A stretch of 64,000 nucleotides of DNA from Lewinellaceae bacterium. Lineage in GTDB: Bacteria; Bacteroidota; Bacteroidia; Chitinophagales; Saprospiraceae. The stretch covers positions 620,001 to 684,000 of the forward strand of contig JACJYI010000003.1 in NCBI GenBank assembly GCA_020636225.1, written 5' to 3'. How positions within the stretch are numbered: the stretch's first letter is position 1; every line of letters begins with the position of its first letter. The position numbers were made by a program, and so were the translations under genes. Positions 51,856-61,296 of the stretch are shown piece after piece. Under the pieces are notes generated by a model. The model made no database searches. It was not told the origin of the DNA and was given only the letters and a program-made list of their open reading frames with translations.

Positions 51856-53196
51856 TCAAACCGGATGAAACATCTGTTGAAAAAGAAAAAGAATCATGCA
51901 TAAATGACCGGCAATCAGCAGGATCTGGCTGACTATTCTGCAGGAAGGCCAATGTGTTAACCTGTGGCTGCCCGCAAATACAACCAGAGGGACCACTCCA
52001 ATGAAGTACCGCCCCTGGAAATTGTCCATCCGATCCTGGCCCACGGGCTCCCAGAGCAGATAATTGGTCAGGCTGAACAACAGGATGATCGCACAGGCGA
52101 TGGCCAGATACGTGATCCGCTGGCCAGGTGACAGTTCGATCGGCGTGCTGATCATCACCAGGAAGAGCCCGATCAACAGCAAACCCATCACCCAACCCGG
52201 CAGATAGTGCTTGTCCCACCCGTACTTTCCAACCAGGTGGGCAATCGTTGCCGGTGTAGAGCGAAGGAACCCCGTCACCATTGCTGTCATGAAGTTTATC
52301 GGGTGTTCGAACACATATTGCCGCTGTGCCGATGGATCAACCCCGGGGTTCAGGGTTTGGCCATCCCGGTATTGCGGGTGATACTGGTCATAAGGAATAA
52401 AGGTTCCGCTCGCCCAATTCCCCCAAGCCAGGGCTCCGGCCAGCGCCAGGGCAGACCAGCCAGCGGCGGCCTTCCAGCCAACTGATCGGCAGAAGAGCAA
52501 GCCGAGGGGAACAAAGATCAGTTTCTGCACGCTGGACAGGAATAGCAACACCCCCTCGGATAGGCTCGGTCTGCTGGATTGATCCCCCAACAGCACCTTT
52601 GCCAGGATCCACCAGATCGCAGCATGGGTCAGGGCATCCGGATTCGCCGAGCTCTGGAAGACCAGGATGCCCGGCAACAGGCCGGCGTACAAGAACAGCC
52701 ATCGGCGTTGTCCGGCCATCCGACCGATCGCCAACAAGACCCAGAGCCAGGCGAGGAGATGCAGCAGCCGGACAGCATACAGGGCGTACAAGGGAGGAGC
52801 CTCCAGCCATCGCATGACCAGGATGACGCCGGCACCGGGCAGATAGGCGAATGGCGCATACATCCCCGTGTTGGCAAAGTCGGTGAAAACCCGATCCTCC
52901 TGGTTCAGCGACAGCTGGAGCATGGTGCGGATGTCCTGCCAGCCGACCGGATCGGCAGGGGCATGCCCATTTGGTCGAAAATACTGGCAGAGTTCCCCCA
53001 CCGATTGAGGCAGGGTGTCCCCCAGGCGATGATCATGACTTGGTGCCAGGAGCAGGTGGCCTTCGCTGACCGACCAGGCTTTCAGGAAATGGTTGGTCTC
53101 ATCCGGGGCATCGAAGGGTGGGGTCAACACCACATAGCCCAACCCGACCAGCAGGATGGCCAGGGAAAACCAGTGTCGGAAAAGCAAATCACGCAC
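51856..53196 (-). CDS. DUF2142-family integral membrane protein
   Basis: This encodes 446 aa with about ten hydrophobic segments. The N-terminus LVGLGYVVLTPPFDAPDETN matches the DUF2142 hallmark (a PPFDAPDE-type loop after the first membrane segment). Multiple later helices include WLFLYAGLLPGILVFQSSA and VLLFLSSVQKLIFVPLGLL. DUF2142 proteins resemble GT-C polyprenol-dependent glycosyltransferases in topology, with an acidic first loop; the function is not established. It lies 39 bp downstream of trkH on the same strand and may be read from the same transcript. Confidence 0.85.
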   Translation of the reverse strand: MRDLLFRHWFSLAILLVGLGYVVLTPPFDAPDETNHFLKAWSVSEGHLLLAPSHDHRLGDTLPQSVGELCQYFRPNGHAPADPVGWQDIRTMLQLSLNQEDRVFTDFANTGMYAPFAYLPGAGVILVMRWLEAPPLYALYAVRLLHLLAWLWVLLAIGRMAGQRRWLFLYAGLLPGILVFQSSANPDALTHAAIWWILAKVLLGDQSSRPSLSEGVLLFLSSVQKLIFVPLGLLFCRSVGWKAAAGWSALALAGALAWGNWASGTFIPYDQYHPQYRDGQTLNPGVDPSAQRQYVFEHPINFMTAMVTGFLRSTPATIAHLVGKYGWDKHYLPGWVMGLLLIGLFLVMISTPIELSPGQRITYLAIACAIILLFSLTNYLLWEPVGQDRMDNFQGRYFIGVVPLVVFAGSHRLTHWPSCRIVSQILLIAGHLCMILFLFQQMFHPV

Positions 53197-53235
53197 CCCC
53201 GAAAATAGTCGTTTCCCGATAGTTCAGAACACGAA

Positions 53236-54687
53236 TCAGTTGGCGCGCCAGTAGAATGGGGTGAACAGGACCAGCACGGTGAACAGCTCCAGTCGACCGA
53301 GCAACATCAAGATGGACAATGCCCACTTGCCCGGATCGGGGACGTCCGCGAAGTTGGATACCGGGCCGACCACGCCCAGGCCGGGTCCCACGTTGCCCAG
53401 ACAAGTAGCTACGGCGCCGGCGGAGGATACCAGGTCCATGCCCAAAGCCGTCATGACCAGGGTGCCGGTGACGAAGGAGCCCAGATAGACCAGCAAAAAG
53501 ACCAGGATGTGGGTGAGGATACGAGGAGCCACCACCTGTCCATCCAGCTTGATCCGGATCATGGCCCGGGGGTGGAGGATCCGCTTGAATTCCAGGAAGG
53601 AATTTTTCATGAAGACCAGATGGCGAATGGTCTTGATCCCGCCTGCAGTCGAACCGGCACTGCCGCCGGTAAACATGAGCAGGAAGAAGAAAAAGGCCAG
53701 GAGGTAGCCCCAGGTCGTATAGTCGGCGGTTACGAATCCCGTGGTCGACACGACCGATACCACCTGGAACAAGGCATCGCGGAACAACTTCTCGCTGGCC
53801 GTATTGCTGTAGAGGAACAGCAGGATGGCCGCGATCAGGGAGGCGATGAGCATCCCCAGCGAATAGGCGCGGAATTCCGTGCTCTTCCAGGCCCGTCGGA
53901 AACGGCCGGTGGTAAAGTAGTAGATGATCGTGAAGTTTGTTCCGGCCAGAAACATGAAGATGACGATCAGGTACTGGATCATCGGGGAGTCCCAATGGGC
54001 CACACTGGCATTCTTGGTGGAAAAGCCACCGGTGGCCATGGTGGTGAAGGCATGATTGATGGCATCAAAGAGGTTCATGCCTGAGAGCTTGAGGCCGGCA
54101 AACAGCAGGGCGGTGAGGCCGACATAGACCAGCCACAGCCGCTTGGCCGTTTCCTGGATCCGCGGATGGATCTTGTCGGAGGTCGGCCCCGGCGCTTCGG
54201 CGACAAAGAGCTCGATCCCCCCGATGCCCAGAAGGGGGAGAATGGCCACGGACAGTACGATGATCCCCATGCCACCGATCCATTGGGTGAGGCTCCTCCA
54301 GAAGAGAATGCTGGGCGCTACCGCTTCAATATCATTCAGGATGGAGGCGCCGGTCGTCGTAAAGCCGGACATGGATTCGAAAAAGGCGTCGGTCACCGAG
54401 CCGATGCTGCCACTGAACAGATAGGGCAGCATGGCGAAAGCGGATATCGCCAGCCAGCCAAAGGTAACGATCAGGTATCCTGTACGCTTGTTGATCCTGG
54501 CCGTGCCGCGGGGACGAAGCAACCAGCCAGCCAATCCCAGTAGAAAGGTAGCCAGACCGGAATAGACAATGGGCCAATGCTGGCCATCCTCATACCAGAG
54601 CGAAAAGGGGAGACACAAAAAGACCGATAGCCCCAGGATCATGCACAGTGCGCCGAGAACATGGGCGGTATCCTTGAAGGAGAGCAT
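53236..54687 (-). CDS. trkH: TrkH-type potassium uptake channel subunit
   Basis: This encodes 483 aa forming the K+-translocating membrane subunit of the Trk/Ktr system. It shows four pore-loop repeats with selectivity glycines: ESMSGFTTTGASIL, NHAFTTMATGGFST, VSVVSTTGFVTADY and ATCLGNVGPGLG. The gating-loop motif GGSAGSTAGGIKTIR follows the third repeat. It works with the cytosolic RCK subunit TrkA, encoded just upstream: the trkA stop and trkH start overlap in TGATG, showing translational coupling. Confidence 0.95.
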   Translation of the reverse strand: MLSFKDTAHVLGALCMILGLSVFLCLPFSLWYEDGQHWPIVYSGLATFLLGLAGWLLRPRGTARINKRTGYLIVTFGWLAISAFAMLPYLFSGSIGSVTDAFFESMSGFTTTGASILNDIEAVAPSILFWRSLTQWIGGMGIIVLSVAILPLLGIGGIELFVAEAPGPTSDKIHPRIQETAKRLWLVYVGLTALLFAGLKLSGMNLFDAINHAFTTMATGGFSTKNASVAHWDSPMIQYLIVIFMFLAGTNFTIIYYFTTGRFRRAWKSTEFRAYSLGMLIASLIAAILLFLYSNTASEKLFRDALFQVVSVVSTTGFVTADYTTWGYLLAFFFFLLMFTGGSAGSTAGGIKTIRHLVFMKNSFLEFKRILHPRAMIRIKLDGQVVAPRILTHILVFLLVYLGSFVTGTLVMTALGMDLVSSAGAVATCLGNVGPGLGVVGPVSNFADVPDPGKWALSILMLLGRLELFTVLVLFTPFYWRAN

Positions 54688-56027
54688 CAGCGAAACATTT
54701 TTTCAACAGCATTGATGGCTTCGGGCAAGGCGAATACAATGACCTTGTCATCCAGCTGCAATTGGAAGTTCCCGTCCGGAATGAGGCTCTTGTCCTGGCG
54801 GATCACCCCGCCAATGAGGGCATTTTCGGGAAAGTGGAGATCTCGCAGGGGATACTTGGTCATGCGATTGCTTTTCTGGACCACGAACTCGATGATCTCC
54901 GCATCGACACCGTGCAGGCTGGTGATCGCCTCGATCTTCCCCTTCCGCACATAGCGAAAGATGTTATTGGCCGCGATCAGTTTTTTGTTGATGATGGTGT
55001 CGATCCCGATATTCTGGGAAATGTGGGTGTAATCCGCATTTTCCACCAGGGCGATGGTTTTCCGGATGCCGAATTCCTTGGCCATCAGGCTGGTGATGAT
55101 GTTGGTCTCGGAGTTCGGGGTGACGGCGATGAAGACATCCATCTGCTCCAGCCCTTCTTCCTTCAGCAATTCGACATTGCCGGGATCCCCCTTGATGACC
55201 AGGGAGCTGGCGAGGCAATCGACCAGGTCCTTGCACGTGTTCTTGTCGTTCTCGACGATGGTGACGTGGTACTCTCCTTCCAGCAGTTCCGCACTGCGCA
55301 ATCCTACATCCGATCCACCGACGATCATGATCCGGGTCGCCCGGTTGCCTTTCTTGCCGAATACAGCAAGCACCTCGTCGATCTTGTCGCGAGAAGTGAT
55401 GAAATACAGGTGGTCATTGCTTCTCAGTACGGTTCCTCCCCGGGGGATAATGGTGTTGTGGCCCCGGAGGATGGCAATGGGCTTGAATCTGATGTTCTGG
55501 TCGTTCTGGGTGATCGCATCGATGGTTTGGTTGATCACGCTGGACTGGCTGTCCAGGGTGATCCCAAAGAGGGAGATCTTGCCATCCTCGAATTCGAAAT
55601 GGTCGGTCAGGGAACTCTGCCGGACCAGTCGCTCGATCTCCTGGGCCGCCAGGGCTCGCGGTGAAATCAGGCTGTCGACCCCCAGTTCGCAGAACATCTG
55701 CCGATTGGCCGATTCCAGGTATTCCACATTGTTCACCCGAGCAATGGTTTGCTTGGCCCCCATCTTTTTTGCCAGGATGGCGGATACCAGGTTGGTTTTT
55801 TCAGAGGTCGTCACCGCCAGGAACAGGTCAGCCTCGTCCGCATTGGCAGAGGCCAGGACAGAGACCGAACCGGAATCACCCCGAACCACCTGGACATCGA
55901 TGTGCGACTGGGCATATTCCAGCACTTCTGAATTGATATCGATCAGGACGATATTCTTTTGCTCGAAGGAGAGCAGTTTGGCCAGGTGGAATCCGATATC
56001 ACCGGCACCGGCGATCACGATCTTCAT
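54687..56027 (-). CDS. trkA: TrkA potassium uptake regulatory subunit
   Basis: This encodes 446 aa with two tandem RCK_N/RCK_C halves. The first nucleotide-binding motif is MKIVIAGAGDIGFHLAKLL and the second is MIVGGSDVGLRSAELLEGE. Each is followed by LIDINSEV/IVENDKN-type acidic strand ends that bind NAD(H)/ATP. TrkA gates TrkH in response to nucleotide state on the inner face of the membrane. The start at MKIVIAGAGDIG gives the standard length; a longer in-frame reading to 56180 overlaps the upstream gene and has no family match. Same operon as trkH. Confidence 0.95.
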   Translation of the reverse strand: MKIVIAGAGDIGFHLAKLLSFEQKNIVLIDINSEVLEYAQSHIDVQVVRGDSGSVSVLASANADEADLFLAVTTSEKTNLVSAILAKKMGAKQTIARVNNVEYLESANRQMFCELGVDSLISPRALAAQEIERLVRQSSLTDHFEFEDGKISLFGITLDSQSSVINQTIDAITQNDQNIRFKPIAILRGHNTIIPRGGTVLRSNDHLYFITSRDKIDEVLAVFGKKGNRATRIMIVGGSDVGLRSAELLEGEYHVTIVENDKNTCKDLVDCLASSLVIKGDPGNVELLKEEGLEQMDVFIAVTPNSETNIITSLMAKEFGIRKTIALVENADYTHISQNIGIDTIINKKLIAANNIFRYVRKGKIEAITSLHGVDAEIIEFVVQKSNRMTKYPLRDLHFPENALIGGVIRQDKSLIPDGNFQLQLDDKVIVFALPEAINAVEKMFR

Positions 56028-56082
56028 TCGCGAGATGGTATTATGCGGCAAATATCCTCTTTTCCCTGCTTTTATGCCCGAT

Positions 56083-56631
56083 TCATGGTCTAAGCGGGGA
56101 AATCTCCAGTCCAGGCAGTGGATGGAATGATGGCTGGCCAGGGATGATCTCCCATGAATCAGGGAATTTATCCGTGTCAATTTGTCCGAGTGGGTCGATC
56201 AGGATCAGGACCTCCCGAACCGATCCACGCCTGGCCAGCTCGGCGCTTCGGGTCCAGAACGACCAATCCGCCGGTCCCAGATGTGTCCACCTGGCAAGAT
56301 AGCGGGCGATCAACCGCCAGGCCCGATAGAGCAAGTGCCGTTGCAAGGTGGATTCAATGATGCGGACAATACGCTGGCTGTCCGCAAATTTTTCGTGCAG
56401 TTGGGCAACCAATTCATCCGGGACCGCCCCGTATGGATAGTGCTTCGCCTTTTTGGCCGGTGAATAATTCTTGATCTCGATCAGGAACAGGGTTTGTTCC
56501 CGGATGCCCAGAAAGTCCACCCCCCGAAGCCCCTGACCGGCCAGTGCCTTGAAGTAGCGGGACTGGTCGAATGGGATCACTGACCAGGACGCATCAAAGT
56601 TCAGGGCAACCCGGCTTTCATAGAATATCAT
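56083..56631 (-). CDS. PD-(D/E)XK nuclease-like protein of unknown function
   Basis: This encodes 182 aa. Residues 37-54 show the arrangement of a PD-(D/E)XK core: RGVDFLGIREQTLFLIEIKN, with Asp39 and Glu52-x-Lys54 as candidate catalytic residues. The remainder is helical (LHEKFADSQRIVRIIEST, then RAWRLIARYLARW), then a predicted strand REVLILIDPLG. Such small proteins could be restriction-like or repair nucleases, but no partner gene is present. It lies 55 bp upstream of trkA on the same strand. Function not established. Confidence 0.7.
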   Translation of the reverse strand: MIFYESRVALNFDASWSVIPFDQSRYFKALAGQGLRGVDFLGIREQTLFLIEIKNYSPAKKAKHYPYGAVPDELVAQLHEKFADSQRIVRIIESTLQRHLLYRAWRLIARYLARWTHLGPADWSFWTRSAELARRGSVREVLILIDPLGQIDTDKFPDSWEIIPGQPSFHPLPGLEISPLRP

Positions 56632-56683
56632 TTTGATCTATTTTTCGAACTCGCTTTGTCAAGGTTTATGTAAATGATTAGCC

Positions 56684-58204
56684 ATGAAAACAAAACTACC
56701 ACTTCTGTTGTGCTTGCTCTCTGGTTGGTTGGGCATTGCTGTCGGCCAGGATTTCCATCAGCGACTGGACCTTTCCAATAGCGGCATTTGCCGGGACCTG
56801 GTTCGTATGCCGGATGGTTCCGTGATCCTGGTCGGGGAACTGACCGGCAGCCTGATCCCCAGGGGTTGGGTGGCCCGGTTGGATGCCGATGGCAAGCTCA
56901 TCTGGAGCCAGACAGTAGACAACCTCACCAATTCAAGCCGATTCCGCACGGTGATCGCCGATACCGATTCTTCCGTCATGATCGGTGGAACCATCTTCGT
57001 CGATAATCTCCAGGGCAAGGACATGCTGGTCTGCCGGATGAACTTGAAGGGCAAGGTCCAATGGACCAGGACACTGGATGTAGATTTTGAGGACGAACTC
57101 TGGGATATCTGTCCATCCAATAAGGGTGTGCTCCTGACAGGCCATACCCAGGACAATAATGCTGACTATGACCTGGTGGTCGGCTTCCTGGACCAGCAGG
57201 GCGTCGGAGGTATCGTCAGGCAAATTGGTGCTGCCGGACTGGAGTATCCCAAAGCGATCATCCAGGCCTCTCCCTCCGAGATCTATGTTTCCGGGACGAC
57301 GACCAGTTACACTTCTCCCGGAAATCCTCCCAGCGCCTTCCTGTTGAAATTGAATGGCCAGGCCTCTCTGGAGTGGGTGCGACTCATTGGCAATGCCGCG
57401 CAGCAAAGTGTCGAGTCCATGGGCGTCAACGATAATGGACAAGTCCTGGTGGCCTTGCACGATGCTGACGGAATTGGGCAGAATGCCATTTGCACATTTG
57501 ATGCATCAGGAGACCTGGTCTGGGCAAAGTCGTACAATACCTCCTACCTGCGGGCCATGTCCGTCTCTCCCGGCGGGCGCATTCACCTGGCGGATGACGG
57601 TGTGGTCTTTTCGATTGATGATACGGGATCTGTCCAGGATGGTTATTGGATCCCCACAACAGGCAATTTTATCCTGTCCTCGCTTCAGGCCAGTTCCAAA
57701 GGTCATTTCATCACGGCTGGATGGGTGATCGACGGGCAGGACTATCCGGCCGTCCATAATGTTAACGATCCGACCCAAAATCTTTGTGGTCTGGGGCCGG
57801 CGAATATTTTTTCCACGGACTATGTGCCGAACATCATCCCCCAGCTGATCAATGAGATCGATGCGGGAACATTTTCCTCCTATGATCTTTCATTCATCGA
57901 TCAGGTCGCCAGTGAGGTGATCGATTGCCAGGTCACCTCGGTCGATGTTTCCGATCCGTCGCAGGTCGTCGGATCGGTCAGTCCCAACCCGGCCTCCGAT
58001 CAGGTGGTGATCCAATGGCCTTCCTGCCCGGGCGGATGGGTGACCTGGTATGATACGCAAGGGAAGATCCTGGACCGGTTGCCTATCCAGGAGGGACAGA
58101 ATCAAGTGGACTATCCCCTCAACAATTGGCCAGCCGGCATGTACCTGATGGAATTCACGTCTCCACGTGGGCGCTGGATGGAAAAAGTTATCCGGATGGA
58201 TTAA
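56684..58204 (+). CDS. Secreted beta-propeller-like protein with T9SS type A sorting domain
   Basis: This encodes 506 aa. The signal peptide is about 1-21 (LLLCLLSGWLGIAVGQ). Residues about 25-340 form repeated ~50-aa beta modules of the type DGSVILVGELTG, then GWVARLDADGKLIWSQTV. Others read GVLLTGHTQDNNADYDLVVG and SAFLLKLNGQASLEWVRLIG, as in Delta-60/PQQ-like propellers. The C-terminal ~85 aa are a T9SS sorting domain (VSPNPASDQVVIQWP to the terminal KVIRMD). It is exported across the outer membrane by T9SS and is probably anchored or released; the ligand is unknown. It is followed after 36 bp by the oxidoreductase gene on the same strand. Confidence 0.88.
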   Translation: MKTKLPLLLCLLSGWLGIAVGQDFHQRLDLSNSGICRDLVRMPDGSVILVGELTGSLIPRGWVARLDADGKLIWSQTVDNLTNSSRFRTVIADTDSSVMIGGTIFVDNLQGKDMLVCRMNLKGKVQWTRTLDVDFEDELWDICPSNKGVLLTGHTQDNNADYDLVVGFLDQQGVGGIVRQIGAAGLEYPKAIIQASPSEIYVSGTTTSYTSPGNPPSAFLLKLNGQASLEWVRLIGNAAQQSVESMGVNDNGQVLVALHDADGIGQNAICTFDASGDLVWAKSYNTSYLRAMSVSPGGRIHLADDGVVFSIDDTGSVQDGYWIPTTGNFILSSLQASSKGHFITAGWVIDGQDYPAVHNVNDPTQNLCGLGPANIFSTDYVPNIIPQLINEIDAGTFSSYDLSFIDQVASEVIDCQVTSVDVSDPSQVVGSVSPNPASDQVVIQWPSCPGGWVTWYDTQGKILDRLPIQEGQNQVDYPLNNWPAGMYLMEFTSPRGRWMEKVIRMD

Positions 58205-58240
58205 CCCACAGATGATTCAGCGCCTCCCTATCTTGTCGCC

Positions 58241-61195
58241 ATGACCAACTGGACCGACCTCCAGAACCGCTTGGGCGACAACCTGCGCCTCGATCACCTG
58301 CACCGCGTTCTCTATGCCACCGATGCCTCCGTCTACCGGGAGATGCCGGTCGGTGTAGCATATCCCCGCCAGGAAGAAGACCTGGAGGCCATCCTCTACT
58401 TCGCCCGCCAGGAAGGCATCCCGCTGATCCCCCGGACAGCCGGGACCTCCCTGGCGGGCCAGGTGGTCGGGTCGGGCCTGGTCATTGACTTCAGCCGGCA
58501 TATGCATCGGATCCTGAGCCTGGATCAGGAGGCCCGGACCGTGGTCGTTCAACCCGGTGTGATCCGCGACCAGCTCAATGATTCCCTCCGGCCTCACGGA
58601 TTGCTCTTCGGACCCAATACGGCCACGGCCAACCGATGCATGATCGGCGGTATGGTGGGCAACAATTCCTGTGGTTCCACGTCCATTGTCTATGGCACCA
58701 CGCGCGACAGGCTCCTGGCCCTGGACACGCTCCTGAGCGACGGTTCGCGCGTTCGCTTTGAGGCCCTGGATTCCCGGGCATTCGCGCAAAAACTGCAGGC
58801 TCCCGGACTGGAAGGCCGCGTGTACCGGCATATCCATGACCTGCTGTCCGATCCGGAAGTCGCCCGGGAGATCCGCTCGCGATATCCCAAGCCCGAGATC
58901 CATCGGCGCAATACCGGTTATGCCCTGGATCGTCTCCTGGCCGATCAACCCTTTCAACAGGATGGCCCGGCATTCAACTGGTGTCACCTCCTGGCCGGTT
59001 CCGAAGGGACCCTGGCCCTGACTCATCGGATCACTCTCCAACTGGACCCGCTGCCACCCCCGCATGTAGCCCTGGTGTGCGCCCATTTTCACTCCTTGCG
59101 CGAGATGACCGAATCGGTCCTGATCGCCATGGAACACCACCTCTTTGCCTGCGAACTGATGGACAGGACCGTCCTGGAATGTACCCGGTCCAGTCGCGCG
59201 CAGCAGGCCAATCGATTCTTTGTGGAGGGAGATCCGGCCGCCGTGCTGATCTGCGAATGCCGGGGAGCATCCGAACAGGAAGCGCGCCATCTGGCCGACC
59301 AGGTGGCCGATGATCTCCGACATCGTGGATCACCGTATGCGACACCGGTGGTGACCGGTCCACAGGCGGATCGGGTCTGGTCACTCCGGGCCGCCGGTCT
59401 GGGGGTACTGGCCAATCTGCCCGGGGATGCCAAGGCGGTCGCCTGTATCGAGGATACCGCCGTGGCCCTGGCCGATCTGCCCGATTACATCGATGATCTG
59501 GATCGACTGATCAGGGGATTCGGGCAGACCGCCGCCTACTTTGCCCATGCCGGTGCCGGCGAACTGCATGTCCGGCCCATCCTCGATCTGAAAACCATCC
59601 GTGGGCAGCAGCTTTTTCAGGAGATCACCACGGCAGTGGCTGCATTGGTGAAACAATACAAAGGCTCCTTTTCCGGCGAACACGGGGATGGTCGGTTGCG
59701 GGGTTCGTTTCTGCCGATCCTGTACGGCGACCGGATTGCCGGGTGGTTTGACGACCTGAAGACCACCTGGGATCCCGACTTCATCCTGAACCCGGGCAAG
59801 ATCGTGCATGTACCGCCCATGCTCCAGGACATGCGCTATGCAGGCGGGCAGCAGACCCATACCTTTCCTACGGCCATGGATTTTTCCGATTCCGGGGGCA
59901 TCCTGCGCATGGCCGAGCGATGTAACGGGGCCGGTGATTGCCGTCGTCTTCCAGGGCATGGGAACACGATGTGCCCCAGTTACCAGGCGACCCGGGAAGA
60001 AAAGGACACCACCCGCGCCCGGGCCAATGCCTTGCGGGAATTCCTGACCCGTAGTGACCTGTCTTCCCCCTTTCTTGAGCCGGCCCTGGACGATGTCATG
60101 GACCTCTGTCTCAGTTGCAAGGGGTGTACGCGTGAATGTCCCTCCAGTGTAGATATTGCTGCTCTCAAGGCAGAATGGCAGCACCAGGTCCACCAGGTGA
60201 AGGGAATCCCCCTTCGTCATCGCCTGATCGGGCAGATCGCCACGGTGAATCGTTGGTTGTCCATCGCACCTGGTTGGTACAACACACTGGTTCGGACTGC
60301 CCCCGTGAAGAAGATCCTGCAATGGACGATGGGCATCCACCCGGATCGGACCTTGCCACGGTTGAACAACCAGCGGTTTTCGACCTGGATGACCCGCTAT
60401 GGCCGCGGGATTCCCGTACGCCAGCCGGTGCAGCGCCAGGTCTGGATCTTTGTCGATGAATTCACCGAGCATTACGACTTGACCGTCGGGCAGGCCGCCA
60501 TCCGGCTCTTGCACGGCCTGGGGTATGCTGCCCGGCTGGCCCGTCACGGGGACAGCGGCCGGGCGGCCATCTCCAAGGGTATGCTCGATCATGCTGGCCA
60601 ACTGGCCCGGCAGAATATTGCCATGCTGGACAGCCAGCTTAGGGAGGATGATGTATTGATCGGTCTGGAACCCTCCGCACTGCTGACCTTGCGGGATGAG
60701 TACCTGCGCCTGGCGGGCCCGGACCACCAGGAAGCGGCAAAACGACTGGCCGCCAGGGCCCTTCTGCTCGAAGAGTTCCTCTACCGGGAAGCGGAGGCCG
60801 GCCGGATCACCCCGGCAGATTTTTCCGACCGAAAACGACAGATCCTGCTCCACGGACACTGTCACCAGAAAGCCCTCAGCGAACAAGGCCAGGCCGCCTT
60901 CCTTCTGGCACTGCCCGTTGGCCATTCGGTGGATATCATTCCTTCCGGCTGCTGCGGGATGGCCGGCAGCTTCGGATATGAGGAGGAGCACTATGCCCTC
61001 AGTCAACAGATCGGTGAACTGGTGCTCTTTCCAGCTGTTCGACAAGCTTCGGAGACGACGGTCATCGCTGCCTCAGGACACAGTTGTCGCCATCAGATCA
61101 CCGATGGCACCAGGCGCACGGCCAGGCATGTGGTGGAGATCCTGGAAGAAGCGTTATTGGAAAATGCCAATAATCAAATTCCAAATTCCAAATAA
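58241..61195 (+). CDS. FAD-linked oxidase fused to Fe-S domain (D-lactate/glycolate dehydrogenase-like, GlcD-GlcF type)
   Basis: This encodes 984 aa. The FAD-binding PCMH domain lies at about 35-215 (GIPLIPRTAGTSLAGQVVGS, then FGPNTATANRCMIGGMVGNN and SCGS). The FAD-oxidase C-terminal domain follows at about 250-540 (YFAHAGAGELHVRPIL, SGEHGDGRLRG). Ferredoxin-like cluster motifs are CNGAGDCRRLPGHGNTMCPS and CLSCKGCTRECPSSVD. The C-terminal half has CCG-type redox motifs (HGHCHQKALS, IPSGCCGMAGSFGYE). Relatives oxidise D-lactate, glycolate or D-2-hydroxyacids and pass electrons to the respiratory chain at the membrane. The last ~10 codons (ENANNQIPNSK) fall in an AT-rich foldback element, so the native C-terminus may have been altered by it. 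Confidence 0.92.
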   Translation: MTNWTDLQNRLGDNLRLDHLHRVLYATDASVYREMPVGVAYPRQEEDLEAILYFARQEGIPLIPRTAGTSLAGQVVGSGLVIDFSRHMHRILSLDQEARTVVVQPGVIRDQLNDSLRPHGLLFGPNTATANRCMIGGMVGNNSCGSTSIVYGTTRDRLLALDTLLSDGSRVRFEALDSRAFAQKLQAPGLEGRVYRHIHDLLSDPEVAREIRSRYPKPEIHRRNTGYALDRLLADQPFQQDGPAFNWCHLLAGSEGTLALTHRITLQLDPLPPPHVALVCAHFHSLREMTESVLIAMEHHLFACELMDRTVLECTRSSRAQQANRFFVEGDPAAVLICECRGASEQEARHLADQVADDLRHRGSPYATPVVTGPQADRVWSLRAAGLGVLANLPGDAKAVACIEDTAVALADLPDYIDDLDRLIRGFGQTAAYFAHAGAGELHVRPILDLKTIRGQQLFQEITTAVAALVKQYKGSFSGEHGDGRLRGSFLPILYGDRIAGWFDDLKTTWDPDFILNPGKIVHVPPMLQDMRYAGGQQTHTFPTAMDFSDSGGILRMAERCNGAGDCRRLPGHGNTMCPSYQATREEKDTTRARANALREFLTRSDLSSPFLEPALDDVMDLCLSCKGCTRECPSSVDIAALKAEWQHQVHQVKGIPLRHRLIGQIATVNRWLSIAPGWYNTLVRTAPVKKILQWTMGIHPDRTLPRLNNQRFSTWMTRYGRGIPVRQPVQRQVWIFVDEFTEHYDLTVGQAAIRLLHGLGYAARLARHGDSGRAAISKGMLDHAGQLARQNIAMLDSQLREDDVLIGLEPSALLTLRDEYLRLAGPDHQEAAKRLAARALLLEEFLYREAEAGRITPADFSDRKRQILLHGHCHQKALSEQGQAAFLLALPVGHSVDIIPSGCCGMAGSFGYEEEHYALSQQIGELVLFPAVRQASETTVIAASGHSCRHQITDGTRRTARHVVEILEEALLENANNQIPNSK

Positions 61196-61283
61196 CAATC
61201 AAATCAAAAATTCAAATGCTTAAAACCGGGAGCTGTTTTGGAATTGAAATTTGTGATTGAGTATTTATTTGTTTTGAAGATTG
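61168..61283. repeat. AT-rich foldback (imperfect inverted repeat), possible MITE-like element
   Basis: The left arm (about 61168-61218: CAATAATCAAATTCC then AAATTCCAAATAACAATC) is largely complementary to the right arm (about 61234-61283, ending GAAGATTG). A ~15-20 bp GC-richer centre separates them. It lies between the convergent oxidoreductase and Xaa-Pro aminopeptidase genes and overlaps the last codons of the former. Similar CAAATTCCAAATTCC sequences recur in intergenic regions of other bacteria, from memory and unverified. Confidence 0.55.
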
Positions 61284-61296
61284 CCATCGGGGATTT

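Noticed and set aside
54762..55664. 300-codon plus-strand frame opposite trkA
   Set aside because: Antisense of a conserved RCK protein; no family features.
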